Assembly: GCF_027587175.1 (NCBI RefSeq) | Contig: NZ_JAPCID010000006.1 | Span: 1-64,000 of the forward strand | Direction of reading: 5' to 3' | Length of the DNA stretch: 64,000 bases | DNA from: Solirubrobacter deserti | Lineage (GTDB): Bacteria; Actinomycetota; Thermoleophilia; Solirubrobacterales; Solirubrobacteraceae | Shown: piece after piece, positions 8,801-16,527 of the stretch | Layout: the number at the start of each line of letters is the position of its first letter | Position numbering within the stretch: the first letter of the stretch is position 1 | The notes under the pieces: model-generated | What the model was told of the DNA's origin: nothing | The model's input: the letters and a program-made list of their open reading frames with translations, nothing else | Database searches by the model: none | Translations under genes and position numbers: made by a program

Positions 8801-9616
8801 CTCGGCGCGGAGCAGATCGTCACCTGTCTGGTCGCAATCTTCGACCCGCGCGACTGCACGCTGACCTACGCCAACGCCGGGCACCTACCGCCGCTGCTGG
8901 CCTCGCCGGGCGCGCCACCGCAGCGCCTGGACGAGTCGGCCGGCCCGCCGCTCGGCACCGGCGCGCCCGTGTTCACCGAGGCGACCGCGGTGCTCGGCGC
9001 GGCGACGCTGCTCGCGCTCTACACCGACGGGCTGGTCGAGCGGCGCGACCGGGTGATCGACGCGGGGATCGACCAGCTCGGGACGACGTTGGCCGCGCTG
9101 GAGGGCGAGATCGGGGAGCTGCCCGACGCGCTCGTGCACGCGCTCGTGCCCGAGGGCTCCGACGACGACGTCGCGCTGCTCGTGGCGCGCGTGCTGGAGG
9201 CGCCGCCGCAGACGTCGGCGACCCTCGCGCTCGACAGCGACCTGAGCGAGATCCGCCGCGCTCGCACGTTCACCACCGAGGCGCTGGTCGACTGGGGCTT
9301 CTCTGAACGTCTGCGCGATGACGCGCTGCTGATCGCCGGTGAGCTGGTGACCAACGCGATCCTGCACGGCCGCCCGCCCGTGGAGCTGCGGCTGCGGCGC
9401 AACCCGGACCATCTGCGGATCGAGGTCGATGACGGCGCCGCGGGGATCCCGCGCAAGCTGCGCCCGACGCCGGCCGACGACCACGGCCGCGGCCTCCAGC
9501 TGACCGCCGCCGTCGCGCACCGCTGGGGAACTCGTCCTCTCAGAGACGGAAAATCGGTGTGGTGCGAGCTGACGCTGTCCCGCTACGGCCCACTTCGGGT
9601 GACCTCCGCGAAATAA
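5900..9616 (+). CDS. Hybrid histidine kinase / receiver / SpoIIE phosphatase / RsbW-like multidomain regulator
   Basis: This 1238-residue cytoplasmic protein carries, in order: a PAS-like sensor (about 20-165), a GAF-like domain (165-315), a HisKA domain with NVSHELRTPL (phospho-His about 333), a HATPase (N box NLVSNALKF about 445, DTGIGI about 479, GTGVGLAL about 509), a receiver (LVVDDNADM about 599, phospho-Asp in VVTDVMMPN about 646, LIKPF about 697), a second PAS (740-850), a SpoIIE PP2C phosphatase (GGDWYDVIDLG about 907, GDVIGRG) and a C-terminal RsbW-like ATPase (ELVTNAILHG about 1149, HGRGLQL about 1196). Two-component and partner-switching chemistry are thus fused. It probably acts on the upstream STAS protein to release a stress sigma factor. 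No membrane segment is present, so the signal is likely cytosolic. Confidence 0.9.
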   Translation: MAETGNARAALTAGGPVGQDLLAVDWEATPLGPPEQWPRALASIVQVLLTSRFSMWMAWGPELTFFCNDAYRRDTLDKKYPWALGRPAREVWAEIWPDIGPRIEGVLTTGQATWDQALLLFLERSGFVEETYHTFSYSPLAGDDGRVAGMLCVVSEDTERVLSERQLATLRDLGAALSAARDEPEVLAATGRALDGDRRTLPFTLVYLYDEAGEAQPAAHSGEGWSPPEDIWPEAEHAIVVDEIDTLNPPKGAWDQPPVAALTVPLGGLGFLVAGLNRYRALDEGYRGFIELVAGQITAGLSNARAYEEERLRNERLLALDEAKTAFFTNVSHELRTPLTLLLGPAEDALADAEDPLEAEQRVRVERIHRNAQRLLKLVNTLLDFSRLQSGRVNAAYTPTDLARYTAELVSMFESATDRAGLTLTIDTPPLPDPVYVDAEMWAKIVMNLVSNALKFTFTGGITVRLYATERHVELTVTDTGIGIDPADRERLFERFHRVVGARSRSHEGTGVGLALVAELAELHGGTVAVDSTPGEGSTFTVTIPFGAGHLPADQVVSDPAAPTDAGRYAEGFVAEAMRWLDPAESEDGEPVHAGERPRVLVVDDNADMRSYIASLLDSRYAVQTAPDGEVALELARRDPPELVVTDVMMPNLDGFGLLAGLQADPATTDIPVIMVSARAGEEGTIEGLEAGADDYLIKPFTARELLARVHANIELDRARRTRDALRRSGDLLDQAQRLARVGSWEVDLLTNDVTASAEYLRQVGLTAEELQEGGLARAFESVHPDDLERASASITSALESGRLEVEFRLLTAESGTRTVYALGELECDADGVPVRMRGSLQDVTDQRAAEQALAAAHAEREAAARERRIADELQRSLMPQRSFDAEQLEIGAYYRAGVAGTQVGGDWYDVIDLGAGRTALVLGDVIGRGVRAAAVMGQLRAAVRAYAQLELSPADVLEMLDHVVGQLGAEQIVTCLVAIFDPRDCTLTYANAGHLPPLLASPGAPPQRLDESAGPPLGTGAPVFTEATAVLGAATLLALYTDGLVERRDRVIDAGIDQLGTTLAALEGEIGELPDALVHALVPEGSDDDVALLVARVLEAPPQTSATLALDSDLSEIRRARTFTTEALVDWGFSERLRDDALLIAGELVTNAILHGRPPVELRLRRNPDHLRIEVDDGAAGIPRKLRPTPADDHGRGLQLTAAVAHRWGTRPLRDGKSVWCELTLSRYGPLRVTSAK

Positions 9617-9620
9617 GCCC

Positions 9621-9650
9621 TTGACTCCGGTCGGGTATCCCGTCTAGATT
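9621..9650 (+). promoter_or_regulatory. Housekeeping-type promoter of the ThuA/dehydrogenase gene
   Basis: TTGACT (9621-9626), an 18-nt spacer and TAGATT (9645-9650) form the best sigma-70-type promoter in the window. Transcription would begin near 9657, leaving a leader of about 120 nt before the ATG at 9780. Confidence 0.65.
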
Positions 9651-9668
9651 CGCTGCTGGATCGTGTAA

Positions 9669-9685
9669 CTTTTGTCTGACAAAAG
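9669..9685. promoter_or_regulatory. Perfect 17-bp palindrome, candidate operator
   Basis: CTTTTGTCTGACAAAAG is a perfect inverted repeat with 8-bp arms around one base. It lies about 19 bp past the -10 box, just inside the transcribed leader, where a repressor would block elongation or initiation. The AT-rich arms stand out in very GC-rich DNA. Confidence 0.55.
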
Positions 9686-9779
9686 GCAGATGATCCAAGA
9701 GAGATGGGCCGCGCGCCGCACGCCTAGGGAGGGCAGGTCGCGCGCGGAGTAGGGTCGCCCACACGTAGAGGAGGAGTAG

Positions 9780-12700
9780 ATGGGGAGGAGAAGCTGGGGT
9801 CTCGCGTTCGCGAGCCTGGCTCTGGCCTTGCCGGCGACGGCTTCCGCCAAGGAAGTCGAGCCGTACAAGGTGCTCGTGGTGACGAGCACGTCGGACGCGA
9901 CGAGCACCGCCGGCATCAACGCCATCACGAGCGCCGTCGGGACCGACGGCGTCGTCGAAGCACCCGCTCCGGCCGAGGTCGGGGCCAAGTTCACGCCTGA
10001 GGGCCTGGACGCCTACCGCGCGGTCGTGTTCCTGAACACGGGCCAGGCGAGCCCGCTCAGCGCCGCGCAGCGTACGAACTTCGAGAACTACTACAAGGAC
10101 GGCGGCGGTCTCGTCGCCATCGGCTCGGCCATCGAGACCGACGAGTCCTGGCAGTTCCTGACCGACGCGCTCGGCACGCGCGCCAAGGGCCGCGCCGAGG
10201 GCCAGGCCGCGACCGTCAAGGTCATCGACCGCGTCCATGACGCGACCAAGGCCCTGCCGCAGTACTGGGACCGCTCCGAGGGCGGCTGGTACAGCTTCAC
10301 GGCCAACGTGCGCGGCAAGTCGCACGTGCTCGCGTCCGTCGTGGAGGACCCGTTCGGGCCGCAGCCGCAGGGCAAGGTCCTCAACGGCGTCGACTTCGGC
10401 GCCAACGCCATGGGCGCCGACCACCCGATCTCGTGGTGCAAGGACTTCCAGAACGGCCGCTCCTTCTACACGGGCCTGGGCACGAACGCGGCCGCGTTCG
10501 ACGAGAACCTGGGCAAGCACCTCAAGGGCGCGATCGCGTGGGCCGCGGGTCAGAGCGACCCCGAGTACAGCGACTGCGGCGCCACGGTGCTGACGAACTA
10601 CCAGCAGACGAAGATCGCCGCTCCGCCGAACGTCGGCGAGCCGATCGGCTTCCACCGTCTCGACGACGGCCGCATCATCCAGACCCTGCGCTCGGGCCAG
10701 GTCCGCGTGCATGACCCGGAGGCGGGCACGACCAAGGTCGTCGCCGACTTCCAGGCCGCGTCGACGCCGTCGAAGTTCCGCCTGTACACGGTGTCCGAGG
10801 ACGGCCTGTACGGCCCGGCCGTGGACAACAACTTCGCGCAGAACAAGTACCTGTACCTGTACTACTCGCCGCTGACGGTCGAGAACGTCAAGCTGTCGAC
10901 CGGCCAGGTCGTGACGCAGACGACCCCGATCGCGAATGCGCCGAACGCCAACCAGCCGCAGCCGTCGCTGGCGGCCTGGGACCCGTGGGTCGGCTACTTC
11001 CAGCTCTCGCGCTTCAAGCTCGTCGAGGATGCCCAGGGCAACCTGACGATGGACTTCAACTCCGAAGAGCAGATCATGCGCGTGCCGCAGAACCGCGGCC
11101 AGTGCTGCCACGTCGGCGGCGACATCGTGTTCGACAAGAACAACGTGCTGATCACCGGTACGGGCGACGACAACGAGGCCGGCGGCGTCAACGGCGGCGG
11201 CTTCGGCCCGTACAACGACCAGCTCGCCGACGAGCAGCAGACGATCCGCATCCCGGGCGCGACGGGCGGCACGTTCACCCTCACCTTCGAGGGTCAGACG
11301 ACCGCGCCGATCCCGTTCAACGCGACCAACGACCAGGTCGACGCCGCGCTCGAGGCGCTCGAGGTGCTGGCGCCGGACGAGGTGCAGGCGAGCGGCAGCC
11401 TCGTGTTCAACGCGCAGACCAACCCGAACCCGGCGGTCAACGTGTTCTTCCGCCGCGCCCGCGCGCAGAAGAACCAGCCGCAGATGACGCTGAACACGTC
11501 GAACATCCAGGGCGGCAGCGCGGCTCCGTCGCTCGTCACGACGCATGAGGGCGGCTACTTCTTCCCGCCGACCTCCGACGCCCGTCGTACGGCGCTCAAC
11601 ACGAACGACCTCCGCGGCAAGATCCTGCGGATCAAGGTCAAGGAGACCGCCATCCCGGCGGCCGACTTCAACAAGGCCGATTACGGCTCCGGCGCGGGCG
11701 CGTACACGATCCCGGAGGGCAACCTGTTCCCGCTCGTCGGGGGCGCGCCGCAGGCCAAGACCCGCCCGGAGGTCCACTCGATGGGCTTCCGCAACCCGTT
11801 CCGCGTCGACGTGGACTCGGACGGCGTCATCTACACCACCGACTACTCGCCGGATTCGCAGACGGCGCGCCGCGGCCGTGGCCCGGCCGGCGTCGGTCGC
11901 TACGAGATCGTCCGCAAGCCGTCCAACTACGGCTGGCCGACGTGCTACTCGAGCAAGCTCGGCTACTGGGAGTGGGAGTTCAGCGAGTTCACGGAGGGAA
12001 CCACGTCCGCCGGCCGCATCCCGCTCACGGGCGCCAAGGAGATCGAGTGCGGCGGCCCGACGCAGAAGAACGACGCCTACATGAACCTCAACGGCGGTCC
12101 GTCCGTCGAGCCCGGTCTGGTGGACGTCCCGCCGGTCACCGACCCGGACATCTGGTACTCCTACCAGGACAACCCGAACCTCGCCGGCACCAACCCCCGC
12201 CCGGTGGGCGCGGGTACGCCGTGCCAGGCCGGCACGCAGCTCACCCCGGGCCCGAACGCGCCGCTCTCGACCACCGAGTGCCCGCGGCTGTTCCCGGAGC
12301 TGTTCGACGGCGGCGTGGCCCCGCACGGCATGGCGAAGTACGAGTACAACGCCGACAACCCGAGCGCGGTCAAGTTCCCGCCGTACTACGACGACTCGGT
12401 GATCATCGCCGAGTTCGGCCGTAACACGATGCGCGAGGTCAAGCTCGACGGCGAGAACCACATCCAGAAGATCAACCCCTTCCTGGACTGCGGCGCCGTC
12501 AACCCCGCGAACCCGCCGATGTTCGAGTGCGACGCGCCGATGGACCTGGCGTGGGGCAAGGACGGCGCGTTCTACCTGCTGACGTACGGCAACGGCTTCT
12601 TCTCGGCCAACTTCGACGCCGGCATGTACAAGTGGGAGTACGTCAAGGGCGCCCGCGCGCCGAAGGCCGTGCTCTCCGCCGACAAGACCGACGGCGGCGT

Positions 12701-14105
12701 GCCGCTGACGGTCAACTTCTCGAGCGCCGGCTCCGGTGACCCGGACGCGGGCGACTCGGTCCGCTACGAGTGGGACTTCGGTGACGACTCCCCGATCTCC
12801 GAGGAGGCCAACCCGACCCACACCTTCACCAAGGCCGGCCAGTACACGGTCGTCCTGAAGGTCACCGACTCGACGGGCAAGACCGCGTCGACCAGCACGA
12901 TCATCACCGCCGGCAACACCGCGGCGACGATCACGATCAAGTCCCCGTACGAGGGTGGCGTGTTCACCTTCGGCGACAGGATCCCGTACGTCGTCGAGGT
13001 CACCGACCCCGAGGACGAGCGCATCGACTGCAACGACGTCGAGGTCGAGTTCATCCTCGGTCACGACGAGCACGGTCACGGCGAGGAGGAGAAGCTCGGT
13101 TGCTCCGGCTTCCTGACCACGCTGGCCGAGGACGTCTCGCACGGCGGCAACGTGTTCGGCGTCATCAGCGCGACCTACACCGACAAGGGCAACGGCACCG
13201 TTCCGGGCATCACCGTCAACAAGCAGGTGAAGATCCGCCAGGCGCAGCAGGAGCTCGAGCACGCCACGCAGAGCTTCTGGGTCCCGACCGCGACCAACGA
13301 TGAGGGCGGCGGTCTGCATGTCGCCAGCATCGGCGCCAACGCGGGCAACAACCCGGAGTGGCTGAGGCTGAACGGCCCGTTCAACCTCAGGGACGTCAAC
13401 GGCATCTCGTTCCGCTATGCCGATCAGGGCGCTCGCGCCGCCGGCTCCGTCCTCAACACGGTCCGCTTGCACACGGGCTCCCAGAACGGTCCGATCGTCG
13501 CCTCGTTCAACCTCACGGCCGTCGGCACGCCGGACGTGTGGCGGACCCAGTCGTTCCCGCTGCCCAAGCTGGACGGCCTGAACGAGCTGTTCCTCACGGT
13601 CACCAACAGCAACACCACGGCGCTCAACTGGGTCAAGTTCGACGGCCCAGGCGTCAGCCGCATCACGGCTCCGCCGGTCGACGGCACGGTCGGCGGCTCG
13701 GTCCCGGCGACGCTGGCGCTGTCCCTGTCGGGTACGCCGTCGCTGGGCGTCTTCACGCCCGGCGTCGACCAGACGTACTCGACCGAGGTCGGCGCGAACG
13801 TGATCTCGACGGCCGGTGACGCGCGGCTCAGCGTCTCCGACGCGGGCCCGAACCCGGGTCACCTCGTCAACGGCGCGTTCGTCCTGCCCAAGCCGCTGAA
13901 GGTCGGTGCCACCAGCACCGCCGGCACCGGCACGGCGCTGACGGCGCTGGGCGCGGCGGCGACGTCCGTGCTCACCTACAACGGCCCGGTCACCAACGAC
14001 CAGCCGAAGCTGCAGTTCTCGCAGGAGATCGGTCGCACCGATCCGCTGCGCACGGGCAACTACAGCAAGACGCTCACCTTCACACTGTCGACCACGACTC
14101 CGTAA
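9780..14105 (+). CDS. Secreted ThuA / PQQ-type sugar dehydrogenase / PKD / CBM-like protein
   Basis: This 1441-residue exported protein has a signal peptide (GLAFASLALALPATASA) and a strong Shine-Dalgarno (GAGGAG). Regions in order: ThuA-like trehalose-utilisation domain (about 28-265, with DGGGLVAIG and ADHPISW); a glucose/sorbosone dehydrogenase beta-propeller (about 283-950, with EVHSMGFRNPFRVD and DLAWGKDGAFYLLTYG); a PKD domain (about 960-1043, YEWDFGDDSP); a CBM6-like domain (about 1165-1290); and a beta-rich C-terminus. The propeller is interrupted at about 492-590 by a domain starting GTFTLTFEGQTTAPIPFN. Relatives oxidise sugars with PQQ outside the cell and bind polysaccharide. No cell-wall anchor is seen. 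It is flanked by its own promoter and terminator. Confidence 0.85.
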   Translation: MGRRSWGLAFASLALALPATASAKEVEPYKVLVVTSTSDATSTAGINAITSAVGTDGVVEAPAPAEVGAKFTPEGLDAYRAVVFLNTGQASPLSAAQRTNFENYYKDGGGLVAIGSAIETDESWQFLTDALGTRAKGRAEGQAATVKVIDRVHDATKALPQYWDRSEGGWYSFTANVRGKSHVLASVVEDPFGPQPQGKVLNGVDFGANAMGADHPISWCKDFQNGRSFYTGLGTNAAAFDENLGKHLKGAIAWAAGQSDPEYSDCGATVLTNYQQTKIAAPPNVGEPIGFHRLDDGRIIQTLRSGQVRVHDPEAGTTKVVADFQAASTPSKFRLYTVSEDGLYGPAVDNNFAQNKYLYLYYSPLTVENVKLSTGQVVTQTTPIANAPNANQPQPSLAAWDPWVGYFQLSRFKLVEDAQGNLTMDFNSEEQIMRVPQNRGQCCHVGGDIVFDKNNVLITGTGDDNEAGGVNGGGFGPYNDQLADEQQTIRIPGATGGTFTLTFEGQTTAPIPFNATNDQVDAALEALEVLAPDEVQASGSLVFNAQTNPNPAVNVFFRRARAQKNQPQMTLNTSNIQGGSAAPSLVTTHEGGYFFPPTSDARRTALNTNDLRGKILRIKVKETAIPAADFNKADYGSGAGAYTIPEGNLFPLVGGAPQAKTRPEVHSMGFRNPFRVDVDSDGVIYTTDYSPDSQTARRGRGPAGVGRYEIVRKPSNYGWPTCYSSKLGYWEWEFSEFTEGTTSAGRIPLTGAKEIECGGPTQKNDAYMNLNGGPSVEPGLVDVPPVTDPDIWYSYQDNPNLAGTNPRPVGAGTPCQAGTQLTPGPNAPLSTTECPRLFPELFDGGVAPHGMAKYEYNADNPSAVKFPPYYDDSVIIAEFGRNTMREVKLDGENHIQKINPFLDCGAVNPANPPMFECDAPMDLAWGKDGAFYLLTYGNGFFSANFDAGMYKWEYVKGARAPKAVLSADKTDGGVPLTVNFSSAGSGDPDAGDSVRYEWDFGDDSPISEEANPTHTFTKAGQYTVVLKVTDSTGKTASTSTIITAGNTAATITIKSPYEGGVFTFGDRIPYVVEVTDPEDERIDCNDVEVEFILGHDEHGHGEEEKLGCSGFLTTLAEDVSHGGNVFGVISATYTDKGNGTVPGITVNKQVKIRQAQQELEHATQSFWVPTATNDEGGGLHVASIGANAGNNPEWLRLNGPFNLRDVNGISFRYADQGARAAGSVLNTVRLHTGSQNGPIVASFNLTAVGTPDVWRTQSFPLPKLDGLNELFLTVTNSNTTALNWVKFDGPGVSRITAPPVDGTVGGSVPATLALSLSGTPSLGVFTPGVDQTYSTEVGANVISTAGDARLSVSDAGPNPGHLVNGAFVLPKPLKVGATSTAGTGTALTALGAAATSVLTYNGPVTNDQPKLQFSQEIGRTDPLRTGNYSKTLTFTLSTTTP

Positions 14106-14120
14106 CGGTGCGTCTCTGAG

Positions 14121-14151
14121 GCCGCCGCGGTCCCTTTGGGATCGCGGCGGC
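14121..14151 (+). terminator. Strong GC hairpin after the dehydrogenase gene
   Basis: Arms GCCGCCGCGGTCCC (14121-14134) and GGGATCGCGGCGGC (14138-14151) pair over 14 bp with a single G-T wobble and a 3-nt loop, 15 bp after the stop. There is no long T run, as is common for high-GC actinobacterial terminators. Confidence 0.75.
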
Positions 14152-14298
14152 TTCGCCGTTTAACGGCTGCGGGCGTTCTCCGCCGCCACGCCGATCCGCG
14201 CGTCGCTGGCTCGCGCGGCCGCGGACCGGTACGGTCCGTGCTCTCCGGCGCGGGGGGCAGGTCCCGCCCGGCAGTGCCTTCGACCTCGTGGAGCAGTC

Positions 14299-15177
14299 AT
14301 GACCCGCTTGCTGATCGGCTTCGACGACTCCGAGCCCGCGCGTGCGGCGATCCGCGCCGCGCGGGCGCTGTTCGGGCCGTGTGAGGCTGTCGTCGCGCAC
14401 GTGCACCCGCCGGCGCCATCGATGGCCAGCGCCGGGCTGGCGCGCGTCGCGCTGCCGGAGACGATGGTTGCGGAGGGGATCGACAACCTGCGCGAGCAGG
14501 CCGAGACGGAGGCGCGCGCGACCACCGAAGCGGGCGTCGAGCTCGCGCGTGCGGCGGGCCTCGAGGCGGAGCCGCAACTGCGGTTCGCGCTCACGCCGTG
14601 GCGGGAGTTGCGGACGATCGCGGCGGAGATCGGGGCGGACGCAATCGTGTGCGGCACCGATGGCGAGGGCGCGCTCGAGCGGGCGATGCTCGGCAGCACC
14701 GCGTCGAGCCTGGTTCACCACGCCGAGCGTCCGCTGCTCGTCGTCCCGGCCGGTGCGGGCGACGGCGGGACAGCGCCCACGTCCGCGGACACCGGCGGGA
14801 CCCCGCCCGTGGTCGCGGGCTACGACGGCTCGGACGGCGCCCGCGCGGCGCTGCGCTTCGCCGGCGAGCACGTGCGGGACGCGCCGTTGCTCGTCGTCCA
14901 CGCGATCGACGCCCGCACGACCGTTCCCGACGACGCCGTCGCCGAGGAGGGCGCCGCGTTCGCACGCGAGCTCGGCCTGGACGCTCGCGCCGGGTCGCCG
15001 GTGGCCGCCCGCGGCCCGTGGCGGACGCTGCTCGCGAGCGCGCAGGAGCACGGCGCGGCGGCGGTCCTCGTGGGCTCGCGCGGCCGTGGCGCGGTCGCCT
15101 CCACCGTGCTCGGCTCGGTCGCCTCGGGGCTCGTCCACGCCGCGGCGCTGCCCGTGCTCGTGGTCCCCGGCACGTGA
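14299..15177 (+). CDS. Tandem universal stress protein (two UspA domains)
   Basis: The 292-residue protein has two UspA domains (about 1-150 and 168-292). Both carry the ATP-binding signature G-x2-G-x9-G-S: GTDGEGALERAMLGS near residue 119 and GSRGRGAVASTVLGS near 258, followed by RPLLVVP and LPVLVVP strands. Tandem Usp proteins of actinobacteria bind ATP and respond to hypoxia or stress. Start ATG 14299 with GGAG upstream. The stop overlaps the methyltransferase GTG (GTGA), so the two are translationally coupled. The 150 bp between the preceding terminator and this gene hold no recognisable element beyond a short GGACC/GGTCC repeat. Confidence 0.9.
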   Translation: MTRLLIGFDDSEPARAAIRAARALFGPCEAVVAHVHPPAPSMASAGLARVALPETMVAEGIDNLREQAETEARATTEAGVELARAAGLEAEPQLRFALTPWRELRTIAAEIGADAIVCGTDGEGALERAMLGSTASSLVHHAERPLLVVPAGAGDGGTAPTSADTGGTPPVVAGYDGSDGARAALRFAGEHVRDAPLLVVHAIDARTTVPDDAVAEEGAAFARELGLDARAGSPVAARGPWRTLLASAQEHGAAAVLVGSRGRGAVASTVLGSVASGLVHAAALPVLVVPGT

Positions 15178-15761
15178 CGAGCCACGAGCAGCGCGCGGGG
15201 GCGAGCTGGGACGCGTCGTACACGCGTGAGGAGCCGGCGCCGTGGGACATCGGCCGCCCGCAGCCGGCGTTCGCACGCCTGGCCGAGGCGGGCGCGTTCA
15301 CGGGAGCCGTGCTCGACGTCGGCTGCGGGACGGGCGAGCACGCGCTGCTCGCGGCATCGCTCGGGCTGACCGTGGTCGGCGTCGACGTCGCGCCGACCGC
15401 GATCGCGTTCGCTCGCAGCAAGGCGCAGGCGCGCAACCTCGACGTGACCTTCAAGGTCGGCGACGCGCTCCGGCTCCGCGGCACGTTCGACACCGTGCTC
15501 GACTGCGGGCTGCTGCACACCTTCGACGCCGCCGAGCGCCGCGCGTACGTCGCGTCGCTCGCCGCGGTGACGCGCGGCCGGCTCTTCGTCCTCTGCTTCA
15601 GCGACGAGCACACCGACGTCCCGCACCCGGTCAGCGAGGCCGAGTTGCGCGCCGCCTTCGCCGACGGCTGGCGCTTCGCGGCGCTCGAACGCGACGTGCT
15701 CGTCACCCGCTTCGCACCGGAAGGCCTCCCGGCCTGGCTGGCGACGCTCGACCGAACCTGA
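15174..15761 (+). CDS. Class I SAM-dependent methyltransferase
   Basis: This 195-residue methyltransferase has WDIGRPQPAF at the N-terminus, the SAM-binding motif I VLDVGCGTGEHALLAA (about residue 46), VVGVDVAPTAI (motif II acidic residue) and DTVLDCGLLHTF (motif IV-like). The layout resembles thiopurine/tellurite-type small-molecule methyltransferases. GTG 15174 overlaps the usp stop by 4 bases. The substrate is unknown; the Usp neighbour suggests a detoxification role, which is inference only. Confidence 0.85.
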   Translation: MTSHEQRAGASWDASYTREEPAPWDIGRPQPAFARLAEAGAFTGAVLDVGCGTGEHALLAASLGLTVVGVDVAPTAIAFARSKAQARNLDVTFKVGDALRLRGTFDTVLDCGLLHTFDAAERRAYVASLAAVTRGRLFVLCFSDEHTDVPHPVSEAELRAAFADGWRFAALERDVLVTRFAPEGLPAWLATLDRT

Positions 15762-15816
15762 GCCCAGCCGTCCGGCAACTCGGTGCGGACGGCGGCTCCC
15801 GTGATTGGATGCCCGC

Positions 15817-16518
15817 GTGGGCGATATCGACTTCGGTGCCTTCGACGCACTCACCTTCGACTGCTACGGAACCCTGATCGACTGGGAGACCGGGATCCTG
15901 AACGCGCTCCGGCCGGTGCTTGACCACCACGGCGCGAGCCGCGAGGACGAGACGCTGCTCGAGTTCTTCGCGCACCACGAGGCGGCGCTGGAGGCGGGCC
16001 CTTACCAGCGCTACCGCGAGATCCTCGCCGGTGCCCTGCGCGGGATCGGCACCGACTTGAGCTTCGAGCCAACCACCGAGGAGCAGGAGACCTTCGGCGG
16101 CTCGGTCGTCGACTGGCCCGCCTTCGAAGACAGCGCCGCCGCGCTGCAGCGCCTCAAGCAGCGCTTCAGGCTCGGCGTCATCACCAACTGCGACGACGAC
16201 CTGTTCGCGGCCTCCAACGAGAAGCTGCAGGTCGAGTTCGACTGGGTCATCACCGCCCAGCAGGCCGAAGGCTACAAGCCGCGGATCGAGAACTTCGACT
16301 ACGCGTTCGCCCGTATCGACACACCGCGCGAGCGCATCCTGCATGTCGCGCAGAGCCTGTTCCACGATCACGTGCCCGCGAAGGCGCTCGGGATGACGAC
16401 GGTGTGGATCGACCGCCGCGCCGGGCGTGACGGCGGGGGCGCGACGCCGCCCGCGGCGGCCGTGCCCGACATGACGTTCAACGACCTCGCGAGTTTCGCG
16501 GACCGGGCGACCGCGTAA
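15817..16518 (+). CDS. HAD-superfamily hydrolase (haloacid dehalogenase type II-like)
   Basis: The 233-residue protein has the HAD motifs: FDCYGTLIDWE with the nucleophilic Asp near residue 13, GVITNCDDDL (motif II Thr), YKPRIENF (motif III Lys) and a modified motif IV around HVAQSLFHDHVPAKALG. The first motif resembles L-2-haloacid dehalogenases, but many such proteins are phosphatases. GTG 15817 is chosen because homology begins DFGAFDALTFD; TTG 15805 is possible. It lies 9 bp before nadE on the same strand. Confidence 0.85.
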   Translation: MGDIDFGAFDALTFDCYGTLIDWETGILNALRPVLDHHGASREDETLLEFFAHHEAALEAGPYQRYREILAGALRGIGTDLSFEPTTEEQETFGGSVVDWPAFEDSAAALQRLKQRFRLGVITNCDDDLFAASNEKLQVEFDWVITAQQAEGYKPRIENFDYAFARIDTPRERILHVAQSLFHDHVPAKALGMTTVWIDRRAGRDGGGATPPAAAVPDMTFNDLASFADRATA

Positions 16519-16527
16519 GACAAGCCC

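Noticed and set aside
5516-8884. Very long open frame on the minus strand opposite the hybrid kinase
   Set aside because: High GC opens antisense frames; its product is low-complexity Arg/Ala/Val-rich with no family motif, while the plus strand encodes clear domains.
9540-13862. 1440-codon minus-strand frame opposite the sugar dehydrogenase
   Set aside because: Same antisense artefact; the plus-strand protein has a ribosome site, signal peptide and recognised domains.
14152-14298. Possible structured leader before the Usp gene
   Set aside because: Only a 5-bp GGACC/GGTCC inverted repeat; no known riboswitch consensus.
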